Positions 43,988 to 52,163 of a stretch of DNA of 64,000 nt are shown in pieces. This stretch comes from Ancylomarina sp048268005 (GTDB lineage: Bacteria > Bacteroidota > Bacteroidia > Bacteroidales > Marinifilaceae). The position numbers were made by a program, and so were the translations under genes. Below the pieces are notes generated by a model, which worked only from the letters and a program-made list of their open reading frames with translations, did no database searches and was not told the DNA's origin. Numbering within the stretch: position 1 is the stretch's first letter; each line of letters starts with the position of its first letter. Location: assembly GCA_048268005.1 (NCBI GenBank), contig JBLWWJ010000001.1, forward strand, positions 1,240,001 to 1,304,000, written 5' to 3'.

Positions 43988-44746
43988 GTGAATCAACAGA
44001 AGATAAATAAGGATAAAGTACAAAAGGGTTTTGTGAAAAGCATTACCACTTATCGTAAGCATGCTATTGTTCAGGAAGCCATTGCTTCCAGATTGATTGC
44101 TGAGATGAGATGGCGCTGTCCTGAACATCACAATTCCGTTTTGGAGATTGGTTGTGGTCCTGCTGTGCTTACCGATAAGTATTTCCAATTTTTCGATGCT
44201 AACAGCTATACGGCTAATGATATCGTAGAGGAATATGCTCCCGTCCTGGAATCACTCAACCCCAAGATTCAATTCATGGGGGGCGATATTGAAGCCAGGG
44301 CTTTACCTCAGAATTTGGATTTGATTCTTTCCGGCTCCACTTTTCAATGGTTCAATAATCTGGATGCCTTTCTAGAAAAATGTGCGAAAGCTTTATCTCC
44401 CAATGGTTTTCTTGCTTTCAGTAGCTTTGGTCCTGAAAATTACCGTGAGATTCGTTCGGTAAATGGCAGTGGCTTAGACTACCTGAGCTTTAATGAACAC
44501 CTGAGTCTTCTTGAGAAGTACTTCGATGTCATTTGGAGTGAAAAAGAGATCATCACCCGTCATTTCCCTGAACCCATTGGCGTTTTACATCATATGAAAC
44601 AAACAGGCGTTAATGGCTTGCCGGGTAAGGTTTGGACCAAATCAGACTTGAAACATTTCGAAGAACGCTATAAGGATTTGTACGGAACAGAACTTGGCGT
44701 TCCCCTAAGCTATCAGCCCATTTACTTTATTGCAAAACCCAAATGA
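43988..44746 (+). CDS. bioC: Malonyl-ACP O-methyltransferase
   Basis: SAM-dependent methyltransferase that methylates malonyl-ACP so that fatty-acid enzymes can extend it to pimeloyl-ACP methyl ester. 252 residues: the N-terminal VQKGFVKSITTYRKHAIVQ pattern (SF...AATYD-like helix of BioC), motif I VLEIGCGPAVLTDKYF, SGSTFQWFNNLDAFLEK and LAFSSFGPENYREIR are all typical of BioC. The start is GTG (43988); no ATG precedes the conserved helix in frame. It follows bioG after 88 bp of AAAGTC-rich spacer. Confidence 0.9.
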   Translation: MNQQKINKDKVQKGFVKSITTYRKHAIVQEAIASRLIAEMRWRCPEHHNSVLEIGCGPAVLTDKYFQFFDANSYTANDIVEEYAPVLESLNPKIQFMGGDIEARALPQNLDLILSGSTFQWFNNLDAFLEKCAKALSPNGFLAFSSFGPENYREIRSVNGSGLDYLSFNEHLSLLEKYFDVIWSEKEIITRHFPEPIGVLHHMKQTGVNGLPGKVWTKSDLKHFEERYKDLYGTELGVPLSYQPIYFIAKPK

Positions 44747-44850
44747 TACGATGATGAGCTGATTTGATGATACGATAATATTTATTTCCATATCGACAGA
44801 ATCAGCACATTAACAGATCAACAAATTATCACATCAACTAAATCATCAAC

Positions 44851-45531
44851 ATGAGCACTTATTTTATAACCGGAATTGACACAGACGCAGGAAAAACCTT
44901 CGCGACGGGTTTAATGGCCAAATACCTTCTTGACAGGGATGTAAACATCATGACGCAGAAGTTTGCTCAAACCGGTTGTACAGGCATTTCAGAGGATATT
45001 CTGGCTCATCGTGAGATTATGGGCGTAGAGCCTTATGCGGTAGACAAAAACGGAACAACCTGTCCTTATGTCTTTACCTACCCTGCATCCCCGCATTTAG
45101 CCGCTAAGATTGATGGTGAGGAAATAGATATCAATGTGATTAATGACTCAACAAAGAAGCTTGAAGCCACTTGTGACACCCTTTTAATTGAAGGTGTAGG
45201 CGGTATTCATGTCCCTATCACACTGGAATACTCTTTATTGGATTACCTGGAAGAGAAAAAGCACCCGCTTATTCTCATCACATCATCCAAACTGGGTAGT
45301 ATCAATCATACTCTCATGACTTTGGAACTGGCAGCACATCGAAAACTGCCCATTCATGGCCTAATCTATAACCATTACCCTAATAATAGCGATGTGATTC
45401 TTGAAGATTCCATTCAGGTCTTTAAAACCTATCTGAAAAAGTATGGTTACAATTGCCCTGTGGTTGAAATTCCTGAATTCAAGATTGGGGAATCGCCTGA
45501 AGTAGACTTCTCTCCTCTATTTAAGATTTAA
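44851..45531 (+). CDS. bioD: Dethiobiotin synthetase
   Basis: ATP-dependent carboxylation and ring closure of DAPA to dethiobiotin. 226 residues with an N-terminal P-loop GIDTDAGKTFATG, the DAPA-binding QKFAQTGC segment, CDTLLIEGVGGIHVPIT (Walker B-like glycine-rich strand) and LITSSKLGSINHTLMTLE. Completes the local set bioA-F-G-C-D; bioB (biotin synthase) is not in the window. Confidence 0.95.
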   Translation: MSTYFITGIDTDAGKTFATGLMAKYLLDRDVNIMTQKFAQTGCTGISEDILAHREIMGVEPYAVDKNGTTCPYVFTYPASPHLAAKIDGEEIDINVINDSTKKLEATCDTLLIEGVGGIHVPITLEYSLLDYLEEKKHPLILITSSKLGSINHTLMTLELAAHRKLPIHGLIYNHYPNNSDVILEDSIQVFKTYLKKYGYNCPVVEIPEFKIGESPEVDFSPLFKI

Positions 45532-46002
45532 ATTATTCCCGCTGATAGCGCGGATTTACACAGAATAAAACCAATTCCTGAATTCTCTCTTCTAGGGAAT
45601 CTGAAGGATCACGAACACCTTTGATTTAAATTTGAACGTGAGTAAATGCCGGCAGGCAGATAGTGCTTCGCGATACCTTCAATTATATTATTTGTCATGG
45701 TTTGATTAATTAGTTATCTAGCTGCAGGGTGCTTGTTTCGCTTTCACTTTAACAAAAACCACCTCCCTCTCATTCTTCGAGTACTCCTCCTTAAAAAAAG
45801 GATGAGAATATTTACATTATATAACTTTTTCGACCTTTTGACTTTTAAACTCTTTGATTTCCCGACCTTTTAACTCCTATGACCTTTAGACCTTTCCGAC
45901 TTTGAAAATAGCCTTTCGTTAAAATATGTTGTTAAACTGAAATTCTATTCCAAAAAAACTGTAGGTTTGCAGTCTAAACACAACAACACAAAAATTTAAG
46001 AA
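45532..46002. other. AT-rich spacer with degenerate GACCTTTT-type repeats
   Basis: 470 bp without a gene. 45832-45905 consists of drifted tandem copies around (T)CGACCTTTTGACTTTT. Similar copies in the opposite direction (AAAGTC) lie at 43898-43965, and a CCTTTATACTT version at 41772-41830. A -7-like TAGGTTTG (45962-45969) precedes the AAA+ gene. Confidence 0.5.
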
Positions 46003-46749
46003 ATGGAAAGATTATATGTTCCCAACAGGGGTCATGTCGTTTTCGAAGATGTCGTTTTTGATGAAAAGCTGGGTGCTGAAATCTATCAGTTCTTACGTGA
46101 GTATGAACATTGTGATATCTTATCAAAATACAATCTCCCGCTTAGTAATAAACTCCTGCTCCACGGTAAAAGTGGTTGTGGTAAAACAATGACCGCCCGT
46201 GCCATTGCTCGTAAGCTGGGTAAGAAAATTAAAGTGATTAACCTGGGTGGTATTGTTTCCTCAAAACTGGGTGAAACATCAGCCAATATCGCTTCAGCTT
46301 TCCGCCTTGTGGAATCGCAAGAGGCCGTACTCTTCTTCGATGAGTTCGATTCTTTGGGAAAAGAGCGTGACTACGACAATACCGATAGCAACGAGATGAA
46401 ACGTGTGGTTAACACCATGCTTCAGCTTATCGATTCACTGCCGAAGCATTCCATTATCATTGCAGCGACCAATCAAATTGATATGATTGATTCTGCTTTG
46501 CTTCGCCGTTTCGAGTTGAAATTGGAATTTAGAAACCCAAGTAACGAATTACTAGACAATTTCTACGATAAGCTGCTGGCAAAATACCCGGAAGAGTACC
46601 GCCAAGTGGATCGCAAGTACGATATTTCCTTTGCTGAAGCTCAGGACATTGTCTTTACAACTGTCAAAAATAACATCATTGTTTCGGAGCTAAAGAAAAA
46701 GGAGAACTTGCTTAAAGAGAAGCAAGAAACAGATCCTTGTCTGAATTAA
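46003..46749 (+). CDS. Small AAA+ ATPase
   Basis: A 248-residue single-domain AAA+ protein without a membrane span or protease. Walker A LLHGKSGCGKTMTARAIARKL (about 50-70), Walker B AVLFFDEFDSLGKERD, sensor 1 IIAATNQIDMIDSALLRRFE with the arginine finger and the small C-terminal lid are all present. It resembles stand-alone FtsH/SpoVK-like ATPases used as plasmid, phage or defence partners. No partner gene is visible upstream. Its 3' end and terminator are duplicated at 50972-51046, past the HNH-NB-ARC gene. Confidence 0.85.
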   Translation: MERLYVPNRGHVVFEDVVFDEKLGAEIYQFLREYEHCDILSKYNLPLSNKLLLHGKSGCGKTMTARAIARKLGKKIKVINLGGIVSSKLGETSANIASAFRLVESQEAVLFFDEFDSLGKERDYDNTDSNEMKRVVNTMLQLIDSLPKHSIIIAATNQIDMIDSALLRRFELKLEFRNPSNELLDNFYDKLLAKYPEEYRQVDRKYDISFAEAQDIVFTTVKNNIIVSELKKKENLLKEKQETDPCLN

Positions 46750-46805
46750 TAGACAAATAAGCATCAAGAATATAAAAAGACGACTCATATGGGTCGTCTT
46801 TTTTT
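46732..46805 (+). repeat. Direct repeat copy A (3' end of AAA+ gene plus terminator)
   Basis: GATCCTTGTCTGAATTAATAGACAAATAAGC onward through the hairpin; aligned with 50972-51046 with about 12 differences. Includes the stop codon of the AAA+ gene. Confidence 0.8.
46772..46805 (+). terminator. Terminator of the AAA+ gene
   Basis: AAGACGACTCATATGGGTCGTCTT followed by TTTTT; a near-perfect palindromic stem. Nearly the same hairpin recurs at 51015-51046 and 54557-54585. Confidence 0.85.
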
Positions 46806-47245
46806 GTAAGAAGAAACCTTTTCAAAGTTAAAAATCAGATCCTTTTAACTAAAAGATGCTTGTGTTATTAAAATGGGTAGCTGTTAGCAAGCTGTGATGC
46901 CATCTTTTTTGTTTCCGAAGATTATACATATTACTCTAGTGGATGGGTCGTTAAAACCGAATAGAAAGACATCGTTTCTTAGCTCAATATTCAGTTTATC
47001 CCCTTATCGAGATACTCTTCTCTTTATAATGTAATTTATCTGTAAAATAAAGATTATCAGGCTTGATGGTATTAATTTTAATTTGAGAATCTCACTTTAA
47101 ATTTTGTATTTTTATATAAAGTGTGAATATACGCTTCAATAACGGCTGAATATATTCACATTTTCAGAAGGAAAAGATGAAATAACATCAATAACAGACT
47201 GTAGTCATCCGTTGGCAGTAATTATTAAATATAAATTATAAAACC
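46806..47245. other. Intergenic region
   Basis: About 440 bp without a recognisable gene. It is the spacer before the eRF1-like gene; nothing else is supported. Confidence 0.35.
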
Positions 47246-47656
47246 ATGAAAAACGTAGGAATTTGGATTGATAAGAGAACAGCAAAAATTGTTTCCATTG
47301 AAGCTGGAAATGAAAGCCTTGATACGATTGTATCTGAGGTTGAAGAATTCCATGTAGGTGGAGGAAGTGGATCAAGGTCAAAAGGTGTGCAACAGGATGT
47401 GGTTCAGGACAATAAATATTTAGAGAGGAAGAAACATCAGTTGGCAGAGTTCTTTAAGGATATAGGCATAAGTATTGCAGATGCTGATGCTATAGTCATT
47501 TTTGGACCGGCTCAAACAGGTGAAAAATTGTACAACGAGTTATTGGGAAAGCACTCCCAATTTAACAATAAGAAGCTATCTGTTGAAAAAGCGGATAACA
47601 TGACCGACAATCAAATAATGGCATGGGTTAGAAACTATTATAATTCTGACAAGTAA
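47246..47656 (+). CDS. Small protein resembling an eRF1/baeRF domain
   Basis: A 136-residue protein beginning MKNVGIWIDKRTAKIVSIEAG, an RNase H-like strand-hairpin pattern, with a glycine- and serine-rich loop (GGGSGSRSKG), a basic helix (ERKKHQLAEFFKD), and VIFGPAQTGEKLYNELLG. The combination recalls the middle and C-terminal domains of archaeal/eukaryotic release factors and bacterial baeRF proteins. The GGQ-like loop needed for peptide release is absent, so it may instead bind tRNA or ribosomes, or act as a toxin or antitoxin. Function is inferred weakly; it is next to the HNH-NB-ARC gene. Confidence 0.45.
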   Translation: MKNVGIWIDKRTAKIVSIEAGNESLDTIVSEVEEFHVGGGSGSRSKGVQQDVVQDNKYLERKKHQLAEFFKDIGISIADADAIVIFGPAQTGEKLYNELLGKHSQFNNKKLSVEKADNMTDNQIMAWVRNYYNSDK

Positions 47657-47780
47657 CTCATTTTCTAATAAAACAAACGACCGCCAACCAATGTATAGGG
47701 CATGCACTTAGGGACACAAACCATTGATTTCAATAACCAATGAAAATTCTCAAGTGGGACAAATAAGTCCTCCAGTATAT

Positions 47781-47813
47781 AAAAAGTCGCTTCCCCTGGG
47801 AGCGACTTTTTTT
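47781..47813 (+). terminator. Terminator of the eRF1-like gene
   Basis: AAAAAGTCGCT-TCCCCTGGG-AGCGACTTTTTTT hairpin with T-run. Confidence 0.8.
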
Positions 47814-47953
47814 ATAAAACTCTAACTGTAAACTCTCCCATCCTTTGAATATATTGTATTATATAAACAACTATTGATTTATATTATGTAGAGTTTTGTT
47901 CTTTATGTATATTCGTGTACTTAAACTTCAGAAGAAAAATAAACTCCTCATAT

Positions 47954-50920
47954 ATGGCACGTAAATCACCAACTCCAGCAACTATTAAAAGACTTTTTGC
48001 CCTTTCGGGTAACACTTGTGCACATCCTGAATGTTCAAATAAAATGATCGAGAGTGATACCGTAGTTGGGGAAGTCTGTCATATTGAAGCTGCCAATAAA
48101 GGTGCCAGATACAATGCAAATGCCAGCGATGACGAACTTCGCGATTTTAATAACCTCTTATTAATGTGTGAAAGACATCATAAAATTATTGATGCTGACG
48201 AAGAAAAATACACAATCACTCTACTTAAGCAGTGGAAAAAGGAACATGAAGAGAAATATGCTAATGGAGAATTCCCTATATCAGACGACCTCGTAAATAG
48301 TACCATACAAAAGATAGAAAATTTATATGCCGTTGAACAAAAAGCGGAAAAGTTTAATGTAAGTATTATTTACAACGAGGCAGATCAGACTGCCCAAGTT
48401 GAATTCCCCAATAGCAAGGTATCAAATATTGAAGATTCTCCAATTCACATCGAAAACAGACTTAATAACAATAAAAAACCTTCTAAACTATTTACTGGCC
48501 GTGAGGATAAGTTAGACGATTTAGAAAAATCTTTTGCCGACAATGAAATTACTACAATTACAGGAATAGGTGGTTTTGGTAAAACTGAATTGGTTTTAAA
48601 GTTTATCGATACGCTACCCACGGATAAAAAGGAACAAATAACCTGGCTGGAGTTTAGTGAAAGCACCAATTTTGACATCTTTATTGAAGCTTCCGGATTT
48701 GGTGTCATTATAAAAAGCAATAAAACTGAAACAGAAAAATTTAGTGCCTTTATTGATAAAATAAATGAACACCAGCGGATTCTAGTTTGGGATAACTTAC
48801 ATGATAATGAAGATAGAACTTTTGAACGATTTCTCAAGTATGCTGATGGCAGGTTAAATACTGCCAGACTCATTATCATTAGCCGAACGACTGTAGGTTT
48901 AGATACTTTCAATAATATTCAACTTACTGACTTTGAAGAAAGCTTCGAATTTGCGAAAGCTCTTAAAAAAGATAGATACCCTAATTTAGAACTGCCAGAG
49001 AATGATCTAAAAAGCATTTGTAAATATGTACATGGGCATCCCCTTGCCATTGAGTTAGCAATCAATTTATGCCAATCAGTCCCCATTAAAATGGTTATTG
49101 GGAATTTAAGTAGACATACCAGAAGCGTAGATGAGCTAAGCAAGCGTCTTTTTAAAGAAATATTAGAACAAGACGATACCAGCCAGGCTGAAAGAGATTT
49201 TCTGTATCAGTTTTCTATCTTCAGAGAACAGGTTTCAGTAGACGCTGTTGCTGCGATTTTGGGAGATGATTGTTTTTATGGTACACTAAGTGAATTAAAG
49301 AGAAAACATCTTATTGGATTTCAGCAAAACCATTACTTTACTCATCCCCTTATTCGTGAGTTTTGCTACCCTAAGCTAGATAATAAAGAGAGTCAGCATG
49401 CAAAAGCAGCCAGCTATTTCATAAACAAACGAAATGAAAAATTAGATACCCTGGGAGAAGAACGTATCTTTTATCATTTAAAAGGAGCCAATAATTATAA
49501 AGAAATAAATCTGACCATAGAAAAATATGGTCGGGATTATGTGCGACAAGCCTTTTATGCGCCCTTACAAGAAATGATAGCTTTTGTACACTCAAAAGAA
49601 ATATCCACACCTCTGCACGATATTCTCATTGGTGATATTCATGATATTAAAACAGAATGGGGCAAAGCATTAATTTGTTTCGAAGAAGCAATTAACAATG
49701 AAACTAATGAGGAACTATCTATTGAAGCCTTATTAAAATATGGTTATGTATATCTTCATAAAAATGAAGACAGTAAGGCATTAGAAATTTATGAGGAAGC
49801 TTTAAAAAGATCAAAAGAAAAAGGTTTTCAAAAATACATCGCATGGTCTTATAATGATATTGGTTTAATTAAACGGTCAAATGGACAACACGATGAAGCA
49901 TTAGAGCTACATAGTAAAGCTCTAGATATTCGACAAAAACTTGAAGATAACAACGACATTGAACTAAAAGATGATATCGCGACACTACATGGTAATATTG
50001 GAGCTCTTTTTGCTATAAAAGAATTTGAGAAGTACGATCTGAATAAGGCTATGGTATATCAAGAAAAAAGTCTAGAAATACGATTAGCAATAGGGAATAA
50101 AGTTGGAGAAGCGGTTTCCTATATAGATATTGGAAATATTTATATCAATCAAGAATTTGATAATTATAATCTTGATAAGGCTATCAACTATTATCAAAAA
50201 AGTTTAAGAATATGTCTGTCAATAGGTGATAAAGTTCAAGAAGCAATTGCATATAATAATATTGGAAATTTATACAAAAACACGGAATTTGGTAATTACG
50301 ATCTTATTAAGGCCAAACATTATTATGAAAAAGGTTTAAATATATGTATTTCCACTGGTGATAAAGCTGGAGAAGCAGCTTCAAATAGTATTCTTGGCAG
50401 TATTCATAGAAATATTAAGTTCGAATATTACAACCTAAACATAGCTGTTAAATATTATGAGAAAAGTCTAACAATATACCTAGAAACAAAGGATCAAAGT
50501 GGTGCTTCGATAAGTTTTTTTAATCTAGGGGTAACACTATTTGATCAAAAAAAATACGTATTAGCCTTGGTTAATTTTTTTAAGTCGTACTCCATTGACA
50601 AAAAACTAAATATAAAAGATGATATTGCTCAAACAAAAGATCAAATTTTTTCGATAAAAAATGAGCTCGGTAAAGAGAAGTTCCTCAAATATGCAAATGC
50701 AGCTATTTTAAAATTAGAACCCGATAAACAAAAAGAAATTCATTTATCGGATTTTGAGAACACTCCCATTAAGGCAGATAAGAAGTACAATAATAACGAC
50801 CGGGTGAAAGTAAGATACTCTGATGGTAGAATTGTGGAGAATAAATATAAAAAAATCAAAATAGCACTTGACAAAGGAGAATGTGAGATAATTTGTGAAG
50901 AAGAATTGGTAAATGATTAA
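47954..50920 (+). CDS. HNH nuclease / NB-ARC NTPase / TPR protein (STAND, NLR-like), candidate immune effector
   Basis: A 988-residue protein. Residues 14-102 are an HNH nuclease with Zn Cys22, Cys27, Cys72, a catalytic His43 (VCHIEAA), Asn67 and His75/His76 (MCERHHKIID). After a linker comes an NB-ARC-type NTPase: Walker A GIGGFGKT (204-211), Walker B ILVWDN (276-281), sensor IISR (308-311) and GHPLAIEL (361-368), then a winged-helix region with FTHPLIREFC. The rest is a TPR array, with 44-residue repeats from 694 (NKAMVYQEKSLEIRLAIG and similar). A small C-terminal beta domain follows (VKVRYSDGRIVENKYKK). The ATG at 47954 is used, since the ORF's earlier GTG is weak. Function inferred: ligand-triggered nuclease. 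Confidence 0.88.
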   Translation: MARKSPTPATIKRLFALSGNTCAHPECSNKMIESDTVVGEVCHIEAANKGARYNANASDDELRDFNNLLLMCERHHKIIDADEEKYTITLLKQWKKEHEEKYANGEFPISDDLVNSTIQKIENLYAVEQKAEKFNVSIIYNEADQTAQVEFPNSKVSNIEDSPIHIENRLNNNKKPSKLFTGREDKLDDLEKSFADNEITTITGIGGFGKTELVLKFIDTLPTDKKEQITWLEFSESTNFDIFIEASGFGVIIKSNKTETEKFSAFIDKINEHQRILVWDNLHDNEDRTFERFLKYADGRLNTARLIIISRTTVGLDTFNNIQLTDFEESFEFAKALKKDRYPNLELPENDLKSICKYVHGHPLAIELAINLCQSVPIKMVIGNLSRHTRSVDELSKRLFKEILEQDDTSQAERDFLYQFSIFREQVSVDAVAAILGDDCFYGTLSELKRKHLIGFQQNHYFTHPLIREFCYPKLDNKESQHAKAASYFINKRNEKLDTLGEERIFYHLKGANNYKEINLTIEKYGRDYVRQAFYAPLQEMIAFVHSKEISTPLHDILIGDIHDIKTEWGKALICFEEAINNETNEELSIEALLKYGYVYLHKNEDSKALEIYEEALKRSKEKGFQKYIAWSYNDIGLIKRSNGQHDEALELHSKALDIRQKLEDNNDIELKDDIATLHGNIGALFAIKEFEKYDLNKAMVYQEKSLEIRLAIGNKVGEAVSYIDIGNIYINQEFDNYNLDKAINYYQKSLRICLSIGDKVQEAIAYNNIGNLYKNTEFGNYDLIKAKHYYEKGLNICISTGDKAGEAASNSILGSIHRNIKFEYYNLNIAVKYYEKSLTIYLETKDQSGASISFFNLGVTLFDQKKYVLALVNFFKSYSIDKKLNIKDDIAQTKDQIFSIKNELGKEKFLKYANAAILKLEPDKQKEIHLSDFENTPIKADKKYNNNDRVKVRYSDGRIVENKYKKIKIALDKGECEIICEEELVND

Positions 50921-50971
50921 GCAGTGGAACCTAGCTAGCAGTACAATTTAAAGCAAGAAAACTTAGAAACG

Positions 50972-51046
50972 GGTCCTTGTCTATATTAATAGAAGGATAA
51001 GCCACCTGGAATATAAAAAGACGACTCATATGGGTCGTCTTTTTTT
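50972..51046 (+). repeat. Direct repeat copy B (remnant of AAA+ 3' end plus terminator)
   Basis: A 75-bp stretch GGTCCTTGTCTATATTAATAG through AAAAAGACGACTCATATGGGTCGTCTTTTTTT, collinear with 46732-46805. It sits 51 bp after the stop of the HNH-NB-ARC gene but contains no AAA+ domain; it looks like what is left of a duplication. Confidence 0.8.
51015..51046 (+). terminator. Terminator downstream of the HNH-NB-ARC gene
   Basis: The same hairpin AAGACGACTCATATGGGTCGTCTT with T-run as at 46772-46805; about 93 bp beyond the stop codon. Confidence 0.78.
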
Positions 51047-51283
51047 CAGCTCAATCTTTCAAAAATTTCAAAGCAAAAGTTATATACTAAAGACTAATTT
51101 ATGAAAACTAACTTACAAACATTTTATAACTATTAAGTAAATTAACTTTTAATTCTCAACTAGCTTCAATCTAAAACACTTTTTAGCTTTTCACTTGTAT
51201 ATAAGACTACAATAAGTGGGATTCAACGAGCCTAGTCACCCCCTCCCAAAGACTCTAAGACTTCACTATTGATGATTAGAATC

Positions 51284-51384
51284 AGCAGGAATGGGTCTCG
51301 CTCCTTGTTGTAGTCCTACCCTTATAGTCGTTCAGTGCTACACTCACTAGTCGTTGGTATTGAACTCAGCCCTGCTATTTTTTG
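51284..51384. other. Structured GC-richer intergenic element
   Basis: A ~100-bp stretch less AT-rich than its surroundings, closed by AGCAGG (51284) and CCTGCT (51371-51376), which can pair; on the plus strand the right arm is followed by ATTTTTTG. Within it, AGTG-CTA-CACT forms a small hairpin and TAGTCGTT occurs twice. It could be a small structured RNA or a dispersed repeat; no family is recognised. Confidence 0.4.
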
Positions 51385-51424
51385 TTTATAGGTAAGGGAA
51401 AACGATCAAAGTCAGGGCATAAAA

Positions 51425-51450
51425 AAAAGAGTCGCATTACCGACTCTTTT
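51425..51450 (-). terminator. Terminator of the HU-DUF4469 gene
   Basis: AAAAGAGTCG-CATTAC-CGACTCTTTT, a 10-bp perfect stem 21 bp after the stop (minus strand); a run of T follows. Confidence 0.75.
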
Positions 51451-51470
51451 AGTAGAAGAATAGTTTCTGT

Positions 51471-52163
51471 TTAGCTGACAATAAGAGTTTTGTTTAAACT
51501 CCCTGTTTGCAAGACCTTACCCTTATTAATCAGGGCACGCAATTCCAATTTGTAATTACCGGCTGTTAAATCGGCAGGAACCTGGAAAATTTGCTTCCCA
51601 TTGGTATTGGTCACATAAACAGATACACGGTTTTCTGTGCCATCATCAGCAATCAGAAAGATACCCTGATTCTCATCCGTAGCATCCAGCTTTAAGCGTT
51701 TGCCATTCAACTGTCCCACTGAACCAGGTTGCAGTTGATCTGAAGCCTCAACATTCAGATGATCGGTAAAACTAAAGATGTCGATAATCACCTTTTTACG
51801 ATCAACCTTATGCATCTTGGTTTCTTCGGCAGCACGTTTCAATAAAACACCTGATCTCACCTTAAAATGAAGCTGGTGACGGTGCTTATCAAAGCTGTCT
51901 TCGTAGTTCACAAACACACCTGTCACGCTTGGTGTGATGTTAATGAGAGGGGTATTAATCGCATAACCTTTTTTTAGGCAATCGATAATAACCGTTTCCA
52001 AACGCTTAAATATACTTTCGGTTTCATAAGGGGTAATACCTGTACCCTGTTGTGACACCTCTTGTATCAGATCTTCCTTGCTCATGATCCCAATGGTTGA
52101 GGGTCTGGCAACGCAGTCATCTGGCGTTTGAGTTAAATAATTCTTATTTAATGAATATTCCAT
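51471..52163 (-). CDS. HU-like DNA-binding protein with DUF4469 domain
   Basis: A 230-residue protein. Residues about 25-120 match the HU/IHF-like domain of Bacteroidota (MSKEDLIQEVSQQGTGITPYETESIFKRLETVIIDCLKKGYAINTPLINITPSV), and the C-terminal half is a DUF4469-type beta domain (RVSVYVTNTNGKQIFQVPADLTAGNYKLELRA). Such proteins bind or bend DNA, and are associated in Bacteroidota with chromosome or surface structures; the exact role is not known. It is isolated between spacers on both sides. Confidence 0.78.
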   Translation of the reverse strand: MEYSLNKNYLTQTPDDCVARPSTIGIMSKEDLIQEVSQQGTGITPYETESIFKRLETVIIDCLKKGYAINTPLINITPSVTGVFVNYEDSFDKHRHQLHFKVRSGVLLKRAAEETKMHKVDRKKVIIDIFSFTDHLNVEASDQLQPGSVGQLNGKRLKLDATDENQGIFLIADDGTENRVSVYVTNTNGKQIFQVPADLTAGNYKLELRALINKGKVLQTGSLNKTLIVS

